Source: an uncultured Oscillospiraceae bacterium (GTDB taxonomy: Bacteria; Bacillota; Clostridia; Oscillospirales; Oscillospiraceae). From it: a DNA stretch of 64,000 nt. Below are positions 42,724 through 54,634 of this stretch, one piece after another (position 1 is the stretch's first letter; every line of letters begins with the position of its first letter). Location of the stretch: contig CANQSF010000002.1 in NCBI GenBank assembly GCA_947626345.1, positions 81,868-145,867 on the forward strand, written 5' to 3'. The position numbers were made by a program, and so were the translations under genes. The notes under the pieces were generated by a model that made no database searches, was not told the DNA's origin, and saw only the letters and a list, made by a program, of their open reading frames with translations.

Positions 42724-43677
42724 TCAGAGGCCAGCGCGTCCCAGGTTCTCCAGGACGACCGCCTCGATCTGGTCCGGCGGCAGAGCCGTCACCGCCCCGG
42801 CGGCGTCGGCGTGGCCGCCCCCGCCCAGCACGGTCAGGATATGGCCGGCGTGGACGGAGCCGTCGGTGCGCAGCGAGACCTTCCACGTCCCCTCCGGCAG
42901 CTGCCGCAGCAGCAGTCCCGCCCGGGTCCCCTCCGGGACCGTGGCGAGGGTGGACAGCTTGTCCATGTCGTCCTCCCCGGCGCCGGCGTCCAGGACGGTA
43001 CGCAGGGGCAGGACCATGACGCATACTCCCGGCCGTGGAAAGCGCATGGCGCCGAACAGGGCGCTCTCCAGCCGCAGCCGGGCGGCGGAGCGGGTCTCGA
43101 ACAGCCGGCGGGTCAGCCCGGCGGCGTCGAAGCCGGCGTCCCGCAGCGCTGCGGCGATCCGCAGCGTCCGGCCGGTGGTGCCCGGGGTGCGGAAGCAGTT
43201 GGTGTCGGTGGCCAGGGCGGCGTACAGCGCCTCGGCCATGTCCGCCGTCAGGGATACGCCCAGCCGCTCCAGGAGGAGATACACCAGCTCGCCGGTGGCG
43301 GCGCTGTCCGCCTCCAGATAGGTGTGGCGGGCGTAGCCGCTGTTGGTGCCGTGGTGATCCACGGCCAGGTCGGTCCGCTCCGCCAGATGGGCCCATCCGG
43401 GCGGGAACTGGGCCGGACCGGGGGTGTCCACAGCCGCGATGAAGCCGGGGACGGACCCCGCCGGGGCGAAATAGGGGGTCATGTACTTGTCATACCGGGC
43501 CATGGAGGGCGGGTTGGCGGCCAGATAGGCCCGCTTTCCCAGCGCCCGCAGCCCCAGGCACAGGGCGCAGCCGCTGCCGGCGGTGTCCCCGTCCGGGCGG
43601 ACGTGGGTGACGATGAGCACATCCTCCTCCGCCGCCGCCAGCATGCCGGCGGCCCGGTCAAGATCGATCCGCGCCAT
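42724..43677 (-). CDS. nrnA: DHH-family phosphoesterase (NrnA-like)
   Basis: A 317-residue cytoplasmic enzyme with DHH motifs VLIVTHVRPDGDTAGSGCAL, the DTPG metal site, VDHHGTN (DHH) and ATDTNCFRTPGTTGRTL. The DHHA1 domain is seen as VHAGHILTVLGGGGHADAAGA. NrnA degrades nanoRNAs and pAp, or linear dinucleotides. Some clostridial homologues act on cyclic-dinucleotide products. The MARIDLDRA start has GGAG upstream. Directly downstream of an ABC exporter gene, five bases apart. Confidence 0.9.
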   Translation of the reverse strand: MARIDLDRAAGMLAAAEEDVLIVTHVRPDGDTAGSGCALCLGLRALGKRAYLAANPPSMARYDKYMTPYFAPAGSVPGFIAAVDTPGPAQFPPGWAHLAERTDLAVDHHGTNSGYARHTYLEADSAATGELVYLLLERLGVSLTADMAEALYAALATDTNCFRTPGTTGRTLRIAAALRDAGFDAAGLTRRLFETRSAARLRLESALFGAMRFPRPGVCVMVLPLRTVLDAGAGEDDMDKLSTLATVPEGTRAGLLLRQLPEGTWKVSLRTDGSVHAGHILTVLGGGGHADAAGAVTALPPDQIEAVVLENLGRAGL

Positions 43678-43682
43678 ATCGC

Positions 43683-45431
43683 TCACTCCAAGCTCAGATC
43701 CTGGGCCTTCCACAGCCGGGCGAAGGCCCCGTCCCTGGCGATGAGCTCCTCCCGGGGGCCCAGCTCCACGATGTGCTCATCCTCCACCACGGCGATCATG
43801 TCCGCGTTCTTCACGGTGCTGAGCCGGTGGGCGATGATGATGCTGGTGCGGCCCTGGGCCAGCTGGTCCAGGGAGGCCTGGATGCGCTGCTCGGTGACGC
43901 TGTCTAGGGCGCTGGTGGCCTCGTCCAGGATGAGCACCGGCGGGTTTTTCAAAAACACCCGGGCGATGGAGAGGCGCTGCTTCTGTCCGCCGGAGAGCAT
44001 CACGCCCCGCTCGCCCACGAAGGTGTCGTAGCCGTCGGGCATGGCCATGATCTCCTCGTGGATCTCCGCCCGGACGGCGGCGGCCACGATCTCCGCGTCG
44101 GTGGCGCCCGGCCGGCCGTAGCGGATGTTCTCCCGGATGGTGTCGGCGAACACGAACACGTCCTGCTGGATGATGCCGATGGCCCGGTGCAGGCTCCGCT
44201 GGGTCACGTCCCGCACGTCGTGCCCGTCCAGGGTGACGGAGCCGCCAGTCACGTCGTAGAACCGGGGAAGAAGTTGACATAATGTTGTCTTCCCGCCGCC
44301 GGAGGGACCCACCACCGCCAGGCTCCTGCCGTGGGGCAGGGTGAAGCTGACGTGCTCCAGCACGGGCACGCCGTCGGAGTAGGAGAAGGACACGTCCCGA
44401 TAGGCCACGTCCCCCTTCACGTCCGTCAACTCCATGGCGTCCGGCTTATCCTGGATCTCCGCGCCGGTGTTCATCACCTCCCGGAACCGCTTGAAGCCGG
44501 TCATGCCGTCGGTGAAGGTCTCGATGAAATCCGCCAGCTGGGTGATGGGCCGCACGAAGGTGGACACATACAGGGAGAAGGTGATGAGGTCGACATAATC
44601 CATCTTGTCCCGCATGATGAAGAACCCGCCGGCGGCGATGGTGAGCACCTGCATCAGGCTCATGGTGGAGTCGATGCCGGAGTGGTAGATGCCCATGACC
44701 TTGTACCAGTTTTTCTTGGCGTTTTTGAACCGGTCGTTGGCGGAGCGGAACTTGTCGGCCTCGGCGTCCTCGTTGGCGAAGGCCTTGGCGGTGCGGATGC
44801 CGGAGATGCCCGACTCGATGGAGGCGTTGATCTCCGCCATGTTCTGCTTGACCTCGGCGCTGGCCTGGTCCATCCGGCCGTTCCAGTGGACGGTGAAGGC
44901 GATGAACAGCGGCACCACCGCCAATATGATGCAGGCCAGGGGCCAGCAGATGGTGCACAAAATGGCGAAGGCGCCCAGGATGGTCACCAGGCTGGTCATC
45001 AGGTTCTCCGGCCCGTGGTGGCTCAGCTCCGTGATGGAGAACAGGTCGTTGGTGATCCGGCTCATGATCACGCCGGTGCGGTTGTGGTCGAAGTAGGAGA
45101 AGGACAGGGTCTGGATGTGGGTGAGGATGTCGGTGCGCATGTCCGCCTCGATCCGCACGCCCATCAGGTGGCCCAGGTAGGTGATGACGTATTTGCACAC
45201 CGCCTTGACGATATACGCCCCTGCCAGGATGGCCATGACGGCGAAGAACAGCCCGAACAGCCGGTCCGGCAGCAGGGTGTTGAGGGTATAGCGGGTGGCG
45301 TAGGGGAAGATCAGGTCCGCCACGCAGGCGACGAGGGCGCAGAACATGTCCAGGGCGAACAGCCGGATATGGGGCTTATAGTAGCTGGCGAACAGCTTCA
45401 GCGGATGGGCGGAAAAGTCTTTTTGTTTCAT
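43683..45431 (-). CDS. ABC exporter, fused permease-ATPase
   Basis: A 582-residue half-transporter with six N-terminal helices (~15-310) and a C-terminal ATPase: Walker A GPSGGGKTT, Q-loop IGIIQQDVFVF, signature [20 protein letters not shown], Walker B VLILDEATSALD, H-loop IAHRLSTV. This is the MsbA/multidrug type; such proteins homodimerise or pair. The RBS before MKQKDFSAH is weak. The annotated start avoids an upstream extension that would read into the structured repeat. Confidence 0.93.
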   Translation of the reverse strand: MKQKDFSAHPLKLFASYYKPHIRLFALDMFCALVACVADLIFPYATRYTLNTLLPDRLFGLFFAVMAILAGAYIVKAVCKYVITYLGHLMGVRIEADMRTDILTHIQTLSFSYFDHNRTGVIMSRITNDLFSITELSHHGPENLMTSLVTILGAFAILCTICWPLACIILAVVPLFIAFTVHWNGRMDQASAEVKQNMAEINASIESGISGIRTAKAFANEDAEADKFRSANDRFKNAKKNWYKVMGIYHSGIDSTMSLMQVLTIAAGGFFIMRDKMDYVDLITFSLYVSTFVRPITQLADFIETFTDGMTGFKRFREVMNTGAEIQDKPDAMELTDVKGDVAYRDVSFSYSDGVPVLEHVSFTLPHGRSLAVVGPSGGGKTTLCQLLPRFYDVTGGSVTLDGHDVRDVTQRSLHRAIGIIQQDVFVFADTIRENIRYGRPGATDAEIVAAAVRAEIHEEIMAMPDGYDTFVGERGVMLSGGQKQRLSIARVFLKNPPVLILDEATSALDSVTEQRIQASLDQLAQGRTSIIIAHRLSTVKNADMIAVVEDEHIVELGPREELIARDGAFARLWKAQDLSLE

Positions 45432-45459
45432 GTATGTATACTCTTTCTGCAAAAATAAA

Positions 45460-45599
45460 GGCCCCCTTGTGTAAAGGGGGCTGGCTCCGGCGTCAGCCGG
45501 AGTCTGGGGGATTGTTGCCAAGCTGGGATGTCCTCCAAGACTGGCAACAACCCCTCCGCCTCGCTCCGCTCGGCACCTCCCCTTACACAGGGGAGGCTT
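45460..45599. repeat. structured intergenic repeat, copy 3
   Basis: A ~140-bp copy with terminal hairpins CCCCCTTgtgtAAAGGGGG and CCTCCCCTTacacAGGGGAGG. The second hairpin is GGCTCCGGC/GCCGGAGTC instead of GTCGCCGCC/GGCGGTGAC: different bases, same stem. It lies between the ClpE-like and ABC exporter genes. Confidence 0.88.
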
Positions 45600-45609
45600 T
45601 GCATTGTGT

Positions 45610-47922
<2,313 letters not shown>

Positions 47923-47941
47923 GGATGCCTCCTTATCGAGA

Positions 47942-48688
47942 TCACAGAGATATGTAGCTGGCCAGCAGGTTCTTATCCAGGAAGTAGGACGCCAGGCCCG
48001 TGGCCCGCAGCGTCTGCTCCGGCAGGATCAGACCGGCGAACTGGAACACCCAGACCACCACCGAGCAGAACAGCGCCCCCACGAACAGGCCGATGATCAC
48101 GCCGCCGATGTCGTTGACGATGCCCACATAGGGGATCTTGAAGCTCAGGTTGGGCAGGTTCACGATCACCGACATGATGGCGAACAGGATGATGAACGCC
48201 AGCAGGAACGCCCCGTACCAGGTGACGGACTGACAGGCGACGGTGACCACCGAGGAGGCCACGGAGGCGTTGTTCTCCTGGGAGTACTCCAGGGTCCGGG
48301 CCGTCAGGGACTGGGTCATGCTGTCATAGATCCCCAGGCCCTTATAGGTCTCAGAGATGACCGTCTGCCGCATGTCCGGCTGGGAGACGAGCAGATCCGT
48401 GGCGGAATAGGGCGTGTCGAACCGGCCGGTGACGGGGTCCTCCTCATAGCCGAAGGCCAGATAGGTGTTCTCCTCCACCTGGGCCTCCAGATAGCCGCTG
48501 ACGAAGGGCTTCAGCACCGGGATGACCTCATAGGAGTAGGTGTCCGACAGCAGCTGGGCGCCGTATAGAGATAGTATTATCACCAGCACCTCGATAATTC
48601 CCAGGATGATGCCCTTTTTGTAGCCCTGCCAGGCGCATATGACCAGGATGGCGATCAGGACCAGGTTGATGATGGTATTGACAGTCAT
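47942..48688 (-). CDS. CvpA-family membrane protein
   Basis: A 248-residue protein with the CvpA pattern: N-terminal helix NLVLIAILVICAWQGYKKGIILGIIEVL, a ~90-residue outer loop, then two or three helices with IPYVGIVNDIGGVIIGLFVGALF. CvpA proteins affect colicin V production in E. coli and envelope homeostasis elsewhere; the exact function is unknown. It lies between the DUF5711 and clpE genes, same strand, gaps of 45 and 19 bases. Confidence 0.88.
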   Translation of the reverse strand: MTVNTIINLVLIAILVICAWQGYKKGIILGIIEVLVIILSLYGAQLLSDTYSYEVIPVLKPFVSGYLEAQVEENTYLAFGYEEDPVTGRFDTPYSATDLLVSQPDMRQTVISETYKGLGIYDSMTQSLTARTLEYSQENNASVASSVVTVACQSVTWYGAFLLAFIILFAIMSVIVNLPNLSFKIPYVGIVNDIGGVIIGLFVGALFCSVVVWVFQFAGLILPEQTLRATGLASYFLDKNLLASYISL

Positions 48689-48733
48689 AGCACGCTACCT
48701 CTGAAAGATGTGAAGTGGTTGGCGGACGGCGGA

Positions 48734-49993
48734 TCAGAACTGGTAGACCTCCGCGTAGTTGGCGGCGATGAGCAGCGCCTCGCCCCGGGCGCGGAGCATG
48801 GCGTATTTGAAACCGGGCAGGCCGGTGAGCCGGCCCTTCTCCGTGAGGGAGCTGTTGTAGAGCGTGGCGCCGTCGGCGGCCAGGACCAGGATCTCCAGAT
48901 CCCGGGCGGTGAGGCAGACGATGCCGCTGTTCATCTCCGCCGTGCCCAGCACGGTGCCCGCCGGGTCCAGGCTCACCAGGGTGGCGGTGGTGCCCGCCCG
49001 ATAGGGGCTCAGGGCCAGGGCGGCGCAGTTGGCGCCGTCGAAGGAGTAGCCCACCAGGTACTGGCCGGCGAAGGAGTAGGTGTTCTCCCACTGGCCGTCG
49101 GCGTCGAAGAAGAACATCTGCTCGCTGGACAGGGTGCACAGCCGGTTGGCGGAGAACCAGTGCACGTCCAGCAGGACGGTGTTCTCCACGGAGAAGGCTG
49201 CCTCCGCCTGCACGCCCCCCTGGGACAGGTCGAAAAACCGCACCTCGCTGCCGCTGGCGGTATAGCTGAGCACCGCCAGCTGCCGCCCGTCGGGGGAGAC
49301 GGCGCCGCTGATGACCCAGGCGGAGGAGGAATACCACTGGTATATGACCTCCAGGGAGGGGTCGTACACCGTCACCAGAGCCCGGTAGCCCCGGCTCTCG
49401 GTGGTCAGGGCGATGTAGCCCGTCTCGGACACGGTGGCCGACAGGATCGCCCCGGGCACATCCAGCTCCTGGACAGTGCCGTCGAACCAGGCCACCGCCA
49501 GGCGGGTGCCCCCCAGATCGTAGAACACGGCGAAGTTCTCGCAGCCCGCCGCGGCGGGGTTCTCCATCTGCATCAGCATGCTGGTGACGGGGGTGCCGTC
49601 GCCGTCCAGCAGCTCCAGTCCCGCGGCGTTGGCCACCGCCAGGCCGTTGCCCGCCGCGGCGAATGCCTGGCCCGAGCCGGCGTCGAAGACGTATTCGTCC
49701 GTGGCCACGGCGGCGGTGTCGGCGGACAGGATCATGTTGTCCGGGGAGAAGCTGTCCCGGTACAGCCATATGACCAGCGTGGCGGCGAACAGCACCACCG
49801 CGGCCACCAGGGCGATCAGCGCCCCCACCGCGTCCCGCTGGCTGAACTGGCCGTCCTCGTCCCGGAGCCGCTCCCGCCGGAAAGCGACGGGCTTTTTCTT
49901 CTCCGGGGCCTGGGCCGTGGCCGTGGCCTCCTCCGGGGCTTGGTGGGCTCCCTTGGGGGCGGTATCCGATTTTTTCAGATGCTTGCTGGCCAT
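48734..49993 (-). CDS. DUF5711-type membrane-anchored beta-propeller protein
   Basis: A 419-residue protein: a charged cytoplasmic N-terminus (~1-55), one membrane helix (~56-80, ALIALVAAVVLFAATLVIWLY), then an extracellular region of repeated four-strand units. Examples of the strands are GNGLAVANAAGLELLDGDG, GYIALTTESRGYRALVTVYD and GAVSPDGRQLAVLSYTASGSEVRFFD, consistent with a beta propeller. Function unknown; DUF5711 proteins often sit beside CvpA. The start follows CCAAGGGGACAGCCC. Confidence 0.82.
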   Translation of the reverse strand: MASKHLKKSDTAPKGAHQAPEEATATAQAPEKKKPVAFRRERLRDEDGQFSQRDAVGALIALVAAVVLFAATLVIWLYRDSFSPDNMILSADTAAVATDEYVFDAGSGQAFAAAGNGLAVANAAGLELLDGDGTPVTSMLMQMENPAAAGCENFAVFYDLGGTRLAVAWFDGTVQELDVPGAILSATVSETGYIALTTESRGYRALVTVYDPSLEVIYQWYSSSAWVISGAVSPDGRQLAVLSYTASGSEVRFFDLSQGGVQAEAAFSVENTVLLDVHWFSANRLCTLSSEQMFFFDADGQWENTYSFAGQYLVGYSFDGANCAALALSPYRAGTTATLVSLDPAGTVLGTAEMNSGIVCLTARDLEILVLAADGATLYNSSLTEKGRLTGLPGFKYAMLRARGEALLIAANYAEVYQF

Positions 49994-50096
49994 GGGCTGT
50001 CCCCTTGGTAGAAGTGCTTTACCAAAAGGAAACTCTCCGTTTCATTTTGGTAAACGGGATGCATGATATTGCAACTATATATTTTATCACAACTGG

Positions 50097-50879
50097 TCAA
50101 TAGATGTCCATACCGCTGTTTTCCATCATGGCCCCCACGGCGCCGTCGTACCACACCCGGTGCATATAAAGCCCCTGGGGCGGCATGGTGGGGCCGGTGA
50201 GCCGCCGGTCGCCCCGCTCCAGCAGCGTCGGGATATCCGCCGGGGCCAGCTTGCCGTCGGAGGCGTATACCAGGGTGCCCACGATGGCCCGGACCATGTT
50301 GTAGAGGAACCCGTCCGCGCACACGGTGACGGTGATCAGCTCCCCGTCCCGCTCCGCCCGGCACCAGTGCACCGTGCGGACGGTGGTCCTGGTCTGGGTG
50401 CCCACGCTGCGCACGGCGGCGAAGTCGTGCCGGCCCACGAAGGCGGCGGCCGCCGCGTCCATGACTTCCGCGTCCAGGGGCGCGGGCCAGAAGCAGGCCC
50501 GGTCGTCCAGGAAGGGGTCCCGGATGCGGCTGTTGTGGATGCGGTAGATGTATTCCTTTTGGATGCAGGAGCCGATGGCGTTGAAGTCCTCGGGCGCGTC
50601 CACGGCGGCGGATACGGCGATGTCCGCGGGAAGGCGGCTGTTCAGGGCCAGGGGGATGCGGTCGGCGGGGATGGCGCAGTCGGCCCGGAAGTTGGCGCAG
50701 TAGGCCAGGGCGTGGACCCCCGCGTCGGTGCGGCCGCAGCCGGTGACGTGCACGCGCTCTCCCACGGTCTTCTCCACGGCCCGCTCCAGGGTCTGCTGGA
50801 CCGTGGGCAGGCCCGCCTGGGTCTGCCAGCCGTGATAGGCCGTGCCCAGATAGGACAGGCGCAGGGCGATGTTCCTCAT
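50097..50879 (-). CDS. truA: tRNA pseudouridine synthase TruA
   Basis: A 260-residue enzyme that forms pseudouridine at positions 38-40 of the tRNA anticodon arm. Catalytic Asp lies in GCGRTDAGVHA; other blocks are YLGTAYHGWQTQ, FNAIGSCIQKEYIYRI, DFAAVRS and ADGFLYNMVRAIVGTLVYAS. Length is normal. The ATG overlaps the ecfT stop (ATGA), the standard Firmicute order ecfA1-ecfA2-ecfT-truA. Confidence 0.97.
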   Translation of the reverse strand: MRNIALRLSYLGTAYHGWQTQAGLPTVQQTLERAVEKTVGERVHVTGCGRTDAGVHALAYCANFRADCAIPADRIPLALNSRLPADIAVSAAVDAPEDFNAIGSCIQKEYIYRIHNSRIRDPFLDDRACFWPAPLDAEVMDAAAAAFVGRHDFAAVRSVGTQTRTTVRTVHWCRAERDGELITVTVCADGFLYNMVRAIVGTLVYASDGKLAPADIPTLLERGDRRLTGPTMPPQGLYMHRVWYDGAVGAMMENSGMDIY

Positions 50880-51682
50880 ATCCCCAGCCTCCGCAGGATC
50901 AGGATGCCGGCCACCAGCGCCGCCCCCAGGACGAAGGCGATGGCGTCCCGGCCGGCCATGTGCAGCTGCTTCATGCGGGTGCGGCCCTGGCCGCCGTTGT
51001 AGCAGCGGCACTCCATGGCCAGCGCCAGCTCATCCGCCCGCCGGAACGAGGAGATGAACAGGGGGATCAGCAGCGGCAGCAGGGCCCTGGCCCGCTCAGG
51101 CAGGGTGCCCGTCTCCAGATCGGCCCCCCGAGCCTTCTGGGCGGACATGATCCGGTCCGTCTCCTCGATGAGGGTGGGGATGAACCGCAGGGCGATGCAC
51201 ATCATCAGGCTCAGCTCATATACCGGCACGTGCAGCCGGTTCAGCGGGCTCATCAGCCGCTCCAGACCGTCGGTGATGGCCAGGGGGGAGGTGGTGTAGG
51301 TGAGCAGGAAGGTGCCCGACACCAGCAGCAGCACCCGCAGCACCATGGCCACAGCCCGGTCCAGGCCGGTGTAGGTGATCTTGATGAACTTCCAGCGGAA
51401 GAGGACGTCGTCCCCGGCGGTGAAGAAGAGGTTCAGTATCGCCGTGAGCACGATGATGAACACCAGGGGCTTCAGCCCCTTCAAAAGGGCCTTCGGGCGT
51501 ATCTTGGCCAGGGCCGTCACCGCCGCCAGGGCGGCGAACACCAGCGCATAACCGCCCCAGGAGCCCACCATGAACAGCGCCGCGATGTATACCACCGTCA
51601 GCAGCAGCTTGGTGCGGGGGTCCAGCCGGTGGACTACCGTATCCCCGGGGAAGTACTGGCCCAGGGTGATGTCCTTCAGCAT
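50876..51682 (-). CDS. ecfT: ECF transporter membrane subunit EcfT
   Basis: A 268-residue T component with about five helices and the two coupling-helix motifs, AQKARGADL (Ala-Arg-Gly) and ALAMECRCYNGG. It couples the two ATPases to exchangeable substrate-binding S components for vitamins or cofactors. The N-terminus GQYFPGDTVVHRLDPRTKLLLT is highly typical. It overlaps EcfA2 by seven bases and TruA by four. Confidence 0.96.
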   Translation of the reverse strand: MLKDITLGQYFPGDTVVHRLDPRTKLLLTVVYIAALFMVGSWGGYALVFAALAAVTALAKIRPKALLKGLKPLVFIIVLTAILNLFFTAGDDVLFRWKFIKITYTGLDRAVAMVLRVLLLVSGTFLLTYTTSPLAITDGLERLMSPLNRLHVPVYELSLMMCIALRFIPTLIEETDRIMSAQKARGADLETGTLPERARALLPLLIPLFISSFRRADELALAMECRCYNGGQGRTRMKQLHMAGRDAIAFVLGAALVAGILILRRLGI

Positions 51683-52539
51683 GGCGCGCCCCCCTTCCGC
51701 CACAGGGCCAGGATGGCGTCGGTGAGCTGGGCGGCGGTGTAGATCCCCGGGGGGAGAGCCACGCCCCGCTGGCGCAGCAGCGCCGCGATATGGGCCGGCG
51801 CCGGCAGGTCCAGGCCCACCGCTGTCAGCTCATCGCCCCGGGCGAAGATATCCGCCGGGGCCCCGTCCATGAGGATGCGGCCCTGGGACATGACCAGAAG
51901 CCGGTCGCACCGGGCGGCGATGGACATGTCGTGGGTCACCAGCAGCACGGTGGCCTGCCGGGCCCGCCGCCAGGCGAAGAGCTTTTCCAGCAGATCCTCC
52001 CGGCCCGCCGGGTCCAGCCCGGCGGTGGGCTCGTCCAGCACCAGCAGCTCCGGCTCCATGGCCAGCACCCCGGCGATGGCGGTCCGGCGCTTCTGCCCGC
52101 CGGACAGCTCCAGGGGGGATCGGTCCAGCACGGCGTCATCCAGGCCCACGAAGGCGGCGGCCTGGCGCACCCGCCGGTCGATCTCGTCCTTTTCCAGCTT
52201 CAGGTTCTTCGGCCCGTAGGCGATGTCCGCGTACACGGTCTCCTCGAACAGCTGGTACTCCGGGTATTGGAACACCACGCCCACCCGGAACCGGGCGGCG
52301 CGGATGGAGGCCTTGGAGGCGAACACGTCCTCCCCATCCAGCAGCACCGTGCCCTCCGTGGGTTTCAAGAGGGCGTTCAGGTGGCTGATCAGGGTGGATT
52401 TCCCGCTGCCTGTGTGGCCGATGAGGCCCACCACGCCGCCGGCCTCGACGGTCAGGTCCAGCCGGTCGATGGCGGTCTTTTCAAAGGGCGTGCCCTGGCT
52501 GTATACATGGGTCAGGCCCCGCAGTTCGATCAGCGGCAT
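51676..52539 (-). CDS. ecfA2: ECF transporter ATPase EcfA2
   Basis: A 287-residue ATPase: Walker A GHTGSGKST, Q-loop GVVFQYPEYQLFEETVYADIAYGPKNL (an Ecf hallmark), signature LSGGQKRRTAIAGVLAMEPE, Walker B LLVLDEPTAGLDP, H-loop VTHDM. AAGGAGG precedes the ATG, which lies within the end of ecfA1. Confidence 0.96.
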   Translation of the reverse strand: MPLIELRGLTHVYSQGTPFEKTAIDRLDLTVEAGGVVGLIGHTGSGKSTLISHLNALLKPTEGTVLLDGEDVFASKASIRAARFRVGVVFQYPEYQLFEETVYADIAYGPKNLKLEKDEIDRRVRQAAAFVGLDDAVLDRSPLELSGGQKRRTAIAGVLAMEPELLVLDEPTAGLDPAGREDLLEKLFAWRRARQATVLLVTHDMSIAARCDRLLVMSQGRILMDGAPADIFARGDELTAVGLDLPAPAHIAALLRQRGVALPPGIYTAAQLTDAILALWRKGGAPC

Positions 52540-53366
52540 AGGGCCTCCTTTATCACATCGGCGCACTCCTCCGGGGAGAGGGCGTCGGCAGCCAGGTGCA
52601 TCCCGGCGGCGTTCAGCCGGGCCAGCAATGCGGCGGTCTCCGGCACGTCCAGTCCCAGCGCGCGCAGCTGCTCCGCCCGGGGGAAGATCTCCCGGGGCGT
52701 GCCGTCCATGGCGATGCGGCCGGCGTCCATGACCAGAACCCGGTCCGCCCGGGCGGCCTCGTCCATGTGGTGGGTGATCAGCACCACGGTGATGCCCCGG
52801 CCCCGGCACAGGCCCTCTACCGCGGCCAGCACCTCCCGCCGGCCCCGGGGGTCCAGCATGGCGGTGGGCTCGTCCAGCACCAGCACCTCCGGCTCCATGG
52901 CCAGCACGCCGGCGATGGCCACCCGCTGCTTCTGCCCGCCGGAGAGGAGATGGGGCGCGTGCAGGCGAAAATCGTACATGCCCACCTGTGTGAGCGCCGC
53001 GTCCACCCGGCGGCGGATCTCCGCCGGCTCCACCCCCAGGTTCTCCGGGGCGAAGGCCACGTCGTCCTCCACCACGTTGGCCACGATCTGGTTGTCTGGG
53101 TTTTGGAACACCATGCCCACCCGCCGGCGGATGGGGATGAGATACGCCTCGTCGGCGGTGTCCATCCTGTCCACGGTCACCCGCCCGGCGGTGGGGACCA
53201 GGATGGCGTTCAGGTGCTTGGCCAGGGTGGACTTGCCGCTGCCGTTGGCCCCCAGCACAGCCGTGAAGACGCCGGGGAAAAGGTCCAGACTGACCCCGTC
53301 CAGGGCCGGCCGCTCCGCCTCGGGGTAGGTGTAGGATATATTTTCGATGTGGATGACAGGGTCCAT
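52530..53366 (-). CDS. ecfA1: ECF transporter ATPase EcfA1
   Basis: A 278-residue ATPase: Walker A GANGSGKST, Q-loop GMVFQNPDNQIVANVVEDDVAFAPENLG, signature [20 protein letters not shown], Walker B VLVLDEPTAMLDP, H-loop ITHHM. In many Firmicutes this operon follows rplQ; here it is preceded instead by the structured repeat. The MDPVIHIE start has AAGG eight bases upstream. Confidence 0.96.
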   Translation of the reverse strand: MDPVIHIENISYTYPEAERPALDGVSLDLFPGVFTAVLGANGSGKSTLAKHLNAILVPTAGRVTVDRMDTADEAYLIPIRRRVGMVFQNPDNQIVANVVEDDVAFAPENLGVEPAEIRRRVDAALTQVGMYDFRLHAPHLLSGGQKQRVAIAGVLAMEPEVLVLDEPTAMLDPRGRREVLAAVEGLCRGRGITVVLITHHMDEAARADRVLVMDAGRIAMDGTPREIFPRAEQLRALGLDVPETAALLARLNAAGMHLAADALSPEECADVIKEALCR

Positions 53367-53406
53367 AAGTGATGCCTTAACCAAATCAATATCAATACTT
53401 TATGGC

Positions 53407-53607
53407 GGCCCCCTTGTGTAAAGGGGGCTGTCGCCGCCTTTAGGCGGTGACTGGGGGATTGATTCTTTAGACCAGCCTTGTTAGACGCAGCACTCTATCA
53501 AATCAACCCCTCCGCCTCGCTTCGCTCGGCACCTCCCCTTACACAGGGGAGGCTCCGAGAGGTGGGTGGCGCTCTGCGCGGTCCCCTTCCCCTTTCACAA
53601 GGGGGCC
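53407..53607. repeat. structured intergenic repeat, copy 4 (with extra half-unit)
   Basis: A full copy (CCCCCTTgtgtAAAGGGGG, GTCGCCGCC...GGCGGTGAC, CCTCCCCTTacacAGGGGAGG) ends near 53553. A further inverted half-unit (CCCCTTTCACAAGGGGG) lies at 53590-53607. It separates ecfA1 from the methyltransferase gene. Confidence 0.85.
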
Positions 53608-53626
53608 ATAAGCGGTGTGTGCCGGG

Positions 53627-54487
53627 CTATTTTTCCCAGCGGCAGCTGGCCCCGCAGGGGAGGACCAGGCCGGAGGCGGTGGCCCGCAGGCCCAGCTCCT
53701 GGGCGTCGGAGCGGCCGCCGAAGCGCCGGGTGAAGACGCTCTCGGCGATGTAGGTGAGCACCGAGGGGGCGAGCCCCGTGGTATAGGAGTTGATGAGCAC
53801 GAACAGCGGCTCGTCGCTCAAAAGCGGCGCCACCGACGTGACGAATGGCCACAGGTCGTCCTCCAGCCGCCACACCTCGCCGCCGGGGCCACGGCCGTAG
53901 GAGGGCGGGTCCATGATGATGGCGTCGTAGCGCTTTCCCCGGCGCAGCTCCCGCTGGCAGAACTTGGCGCAGTCGTCCACGATCCAGCGCACCGGCCGGT
54001 CCGCCACGCCGGAGGCGGCGGCGTTCTCCTTGGCCCAAGCCACCATGCCCTTGGCCGCGTCCACGTGGCACACCTCCGCCCCGGCGGCCAGGCACGCCAC
54101 CGTGGCGGCCCCGGTGTAGGCGAACAGGTTCAGCACCCGGATGGGCCGGTGGGCAGCGCGGATCTTCTCCATGGCCCAGTCCCAGTTGGCGGCCTGCTCG
54201 GGAAACAGGCCGGTGTGCTTGAAGTTCATGGGCTTGACCTGGAAGGTGAGCGCGCCGTAGCGTATCTGCCAGGAGGGGGGCAGGCTGTTTTTTTCCCAGG
54301 CCCCGCCCCCGGCGCTGGACCGGCGGTAGGCCGCCTCCGGCCGCCGCCAACGGGGGTCGGTCCGCTCCGTGGACCATATGGCCTGGGGGTCCGGCCGCAG
54401 CAGGATATGGCTGCCCCAGCGCTCCAGCTTTTCCCCGCCGGAGGCGTCGATCAGCTCATAATCCCGCCATTTGTCCGATAGCCACAT
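53627..54487 (-). CDS. class I SAM-dependent methyltransferase (rRNA type)
   Basis: A 286-residue Rossmann methyltransferase. FAYTGAATVACLAAGAEVCHVDAAKGMVAWAKENA is the SAM site and IIMDPPSYGRGPGG the catalytic DPPSYG motif, as in RlmI/RlmK-type enzymes that make m5C or m7G in 23S rRNA. The N-terminal PUA domain of RlmI is absent, so the base and position are uncertain. It has its own promoter. Confidence 0.88.
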   Translation of the reverse strand: MWLSDKWRDYELIDASGGEKLERWGSHILLRPDPQAIWSTERTDPRWRRPEAAYRRSSAGGGAWEKNSLPPSWQIRYGALTFQVKPMNFKHTGLFPEQAANWDWAMEKIRAAHRPIRVLNLFAYTGAATVACLAAGAEVCHVDAAKGMVAWAKENAAASGVADRPVRWIVDDCAKFCQRELRRGKRYDAIIMDPPSYGRGPGGEVWRLEDDLWPFVTSVAPLLSDEPLFVLINSYTTGLAPSVLTYIAESVFTRRFGGRSDAQELGLRATASGLVLPCGASCRWEK

Positions 54488-54521
54488 AGCTCTGTCCCGC
54501 CTGGTTACAAATTGTCATCAT

Positions 54522-54550
54522 ATTATAGCACCTATTTTTATAAGGGTCAA
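54522..54550 (-). promoter_or_regulatory. sigma-A promoter of the methyltransferase gene
   Basis: Minus strand TTGACC (54550-54545), 17-base spacer and TATAAT (54527-54522). Confidence 0.82.
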
Positions 54551-54634
54551 TTCCATACAGTGCCGATTCCGGCCCCTCACATCCGCGCCAAAACCGTCAT
54601 ATCCTGCAACAGACAGGTTTTGGAGGTCGGTTTA

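Noticed and set aside
54488..54634. Manganese (yybP-ykoY) riboswitch upstream of mntP
   Set aside because: Expected, but the conserved blocks of that aptamer are not present in the short leader.
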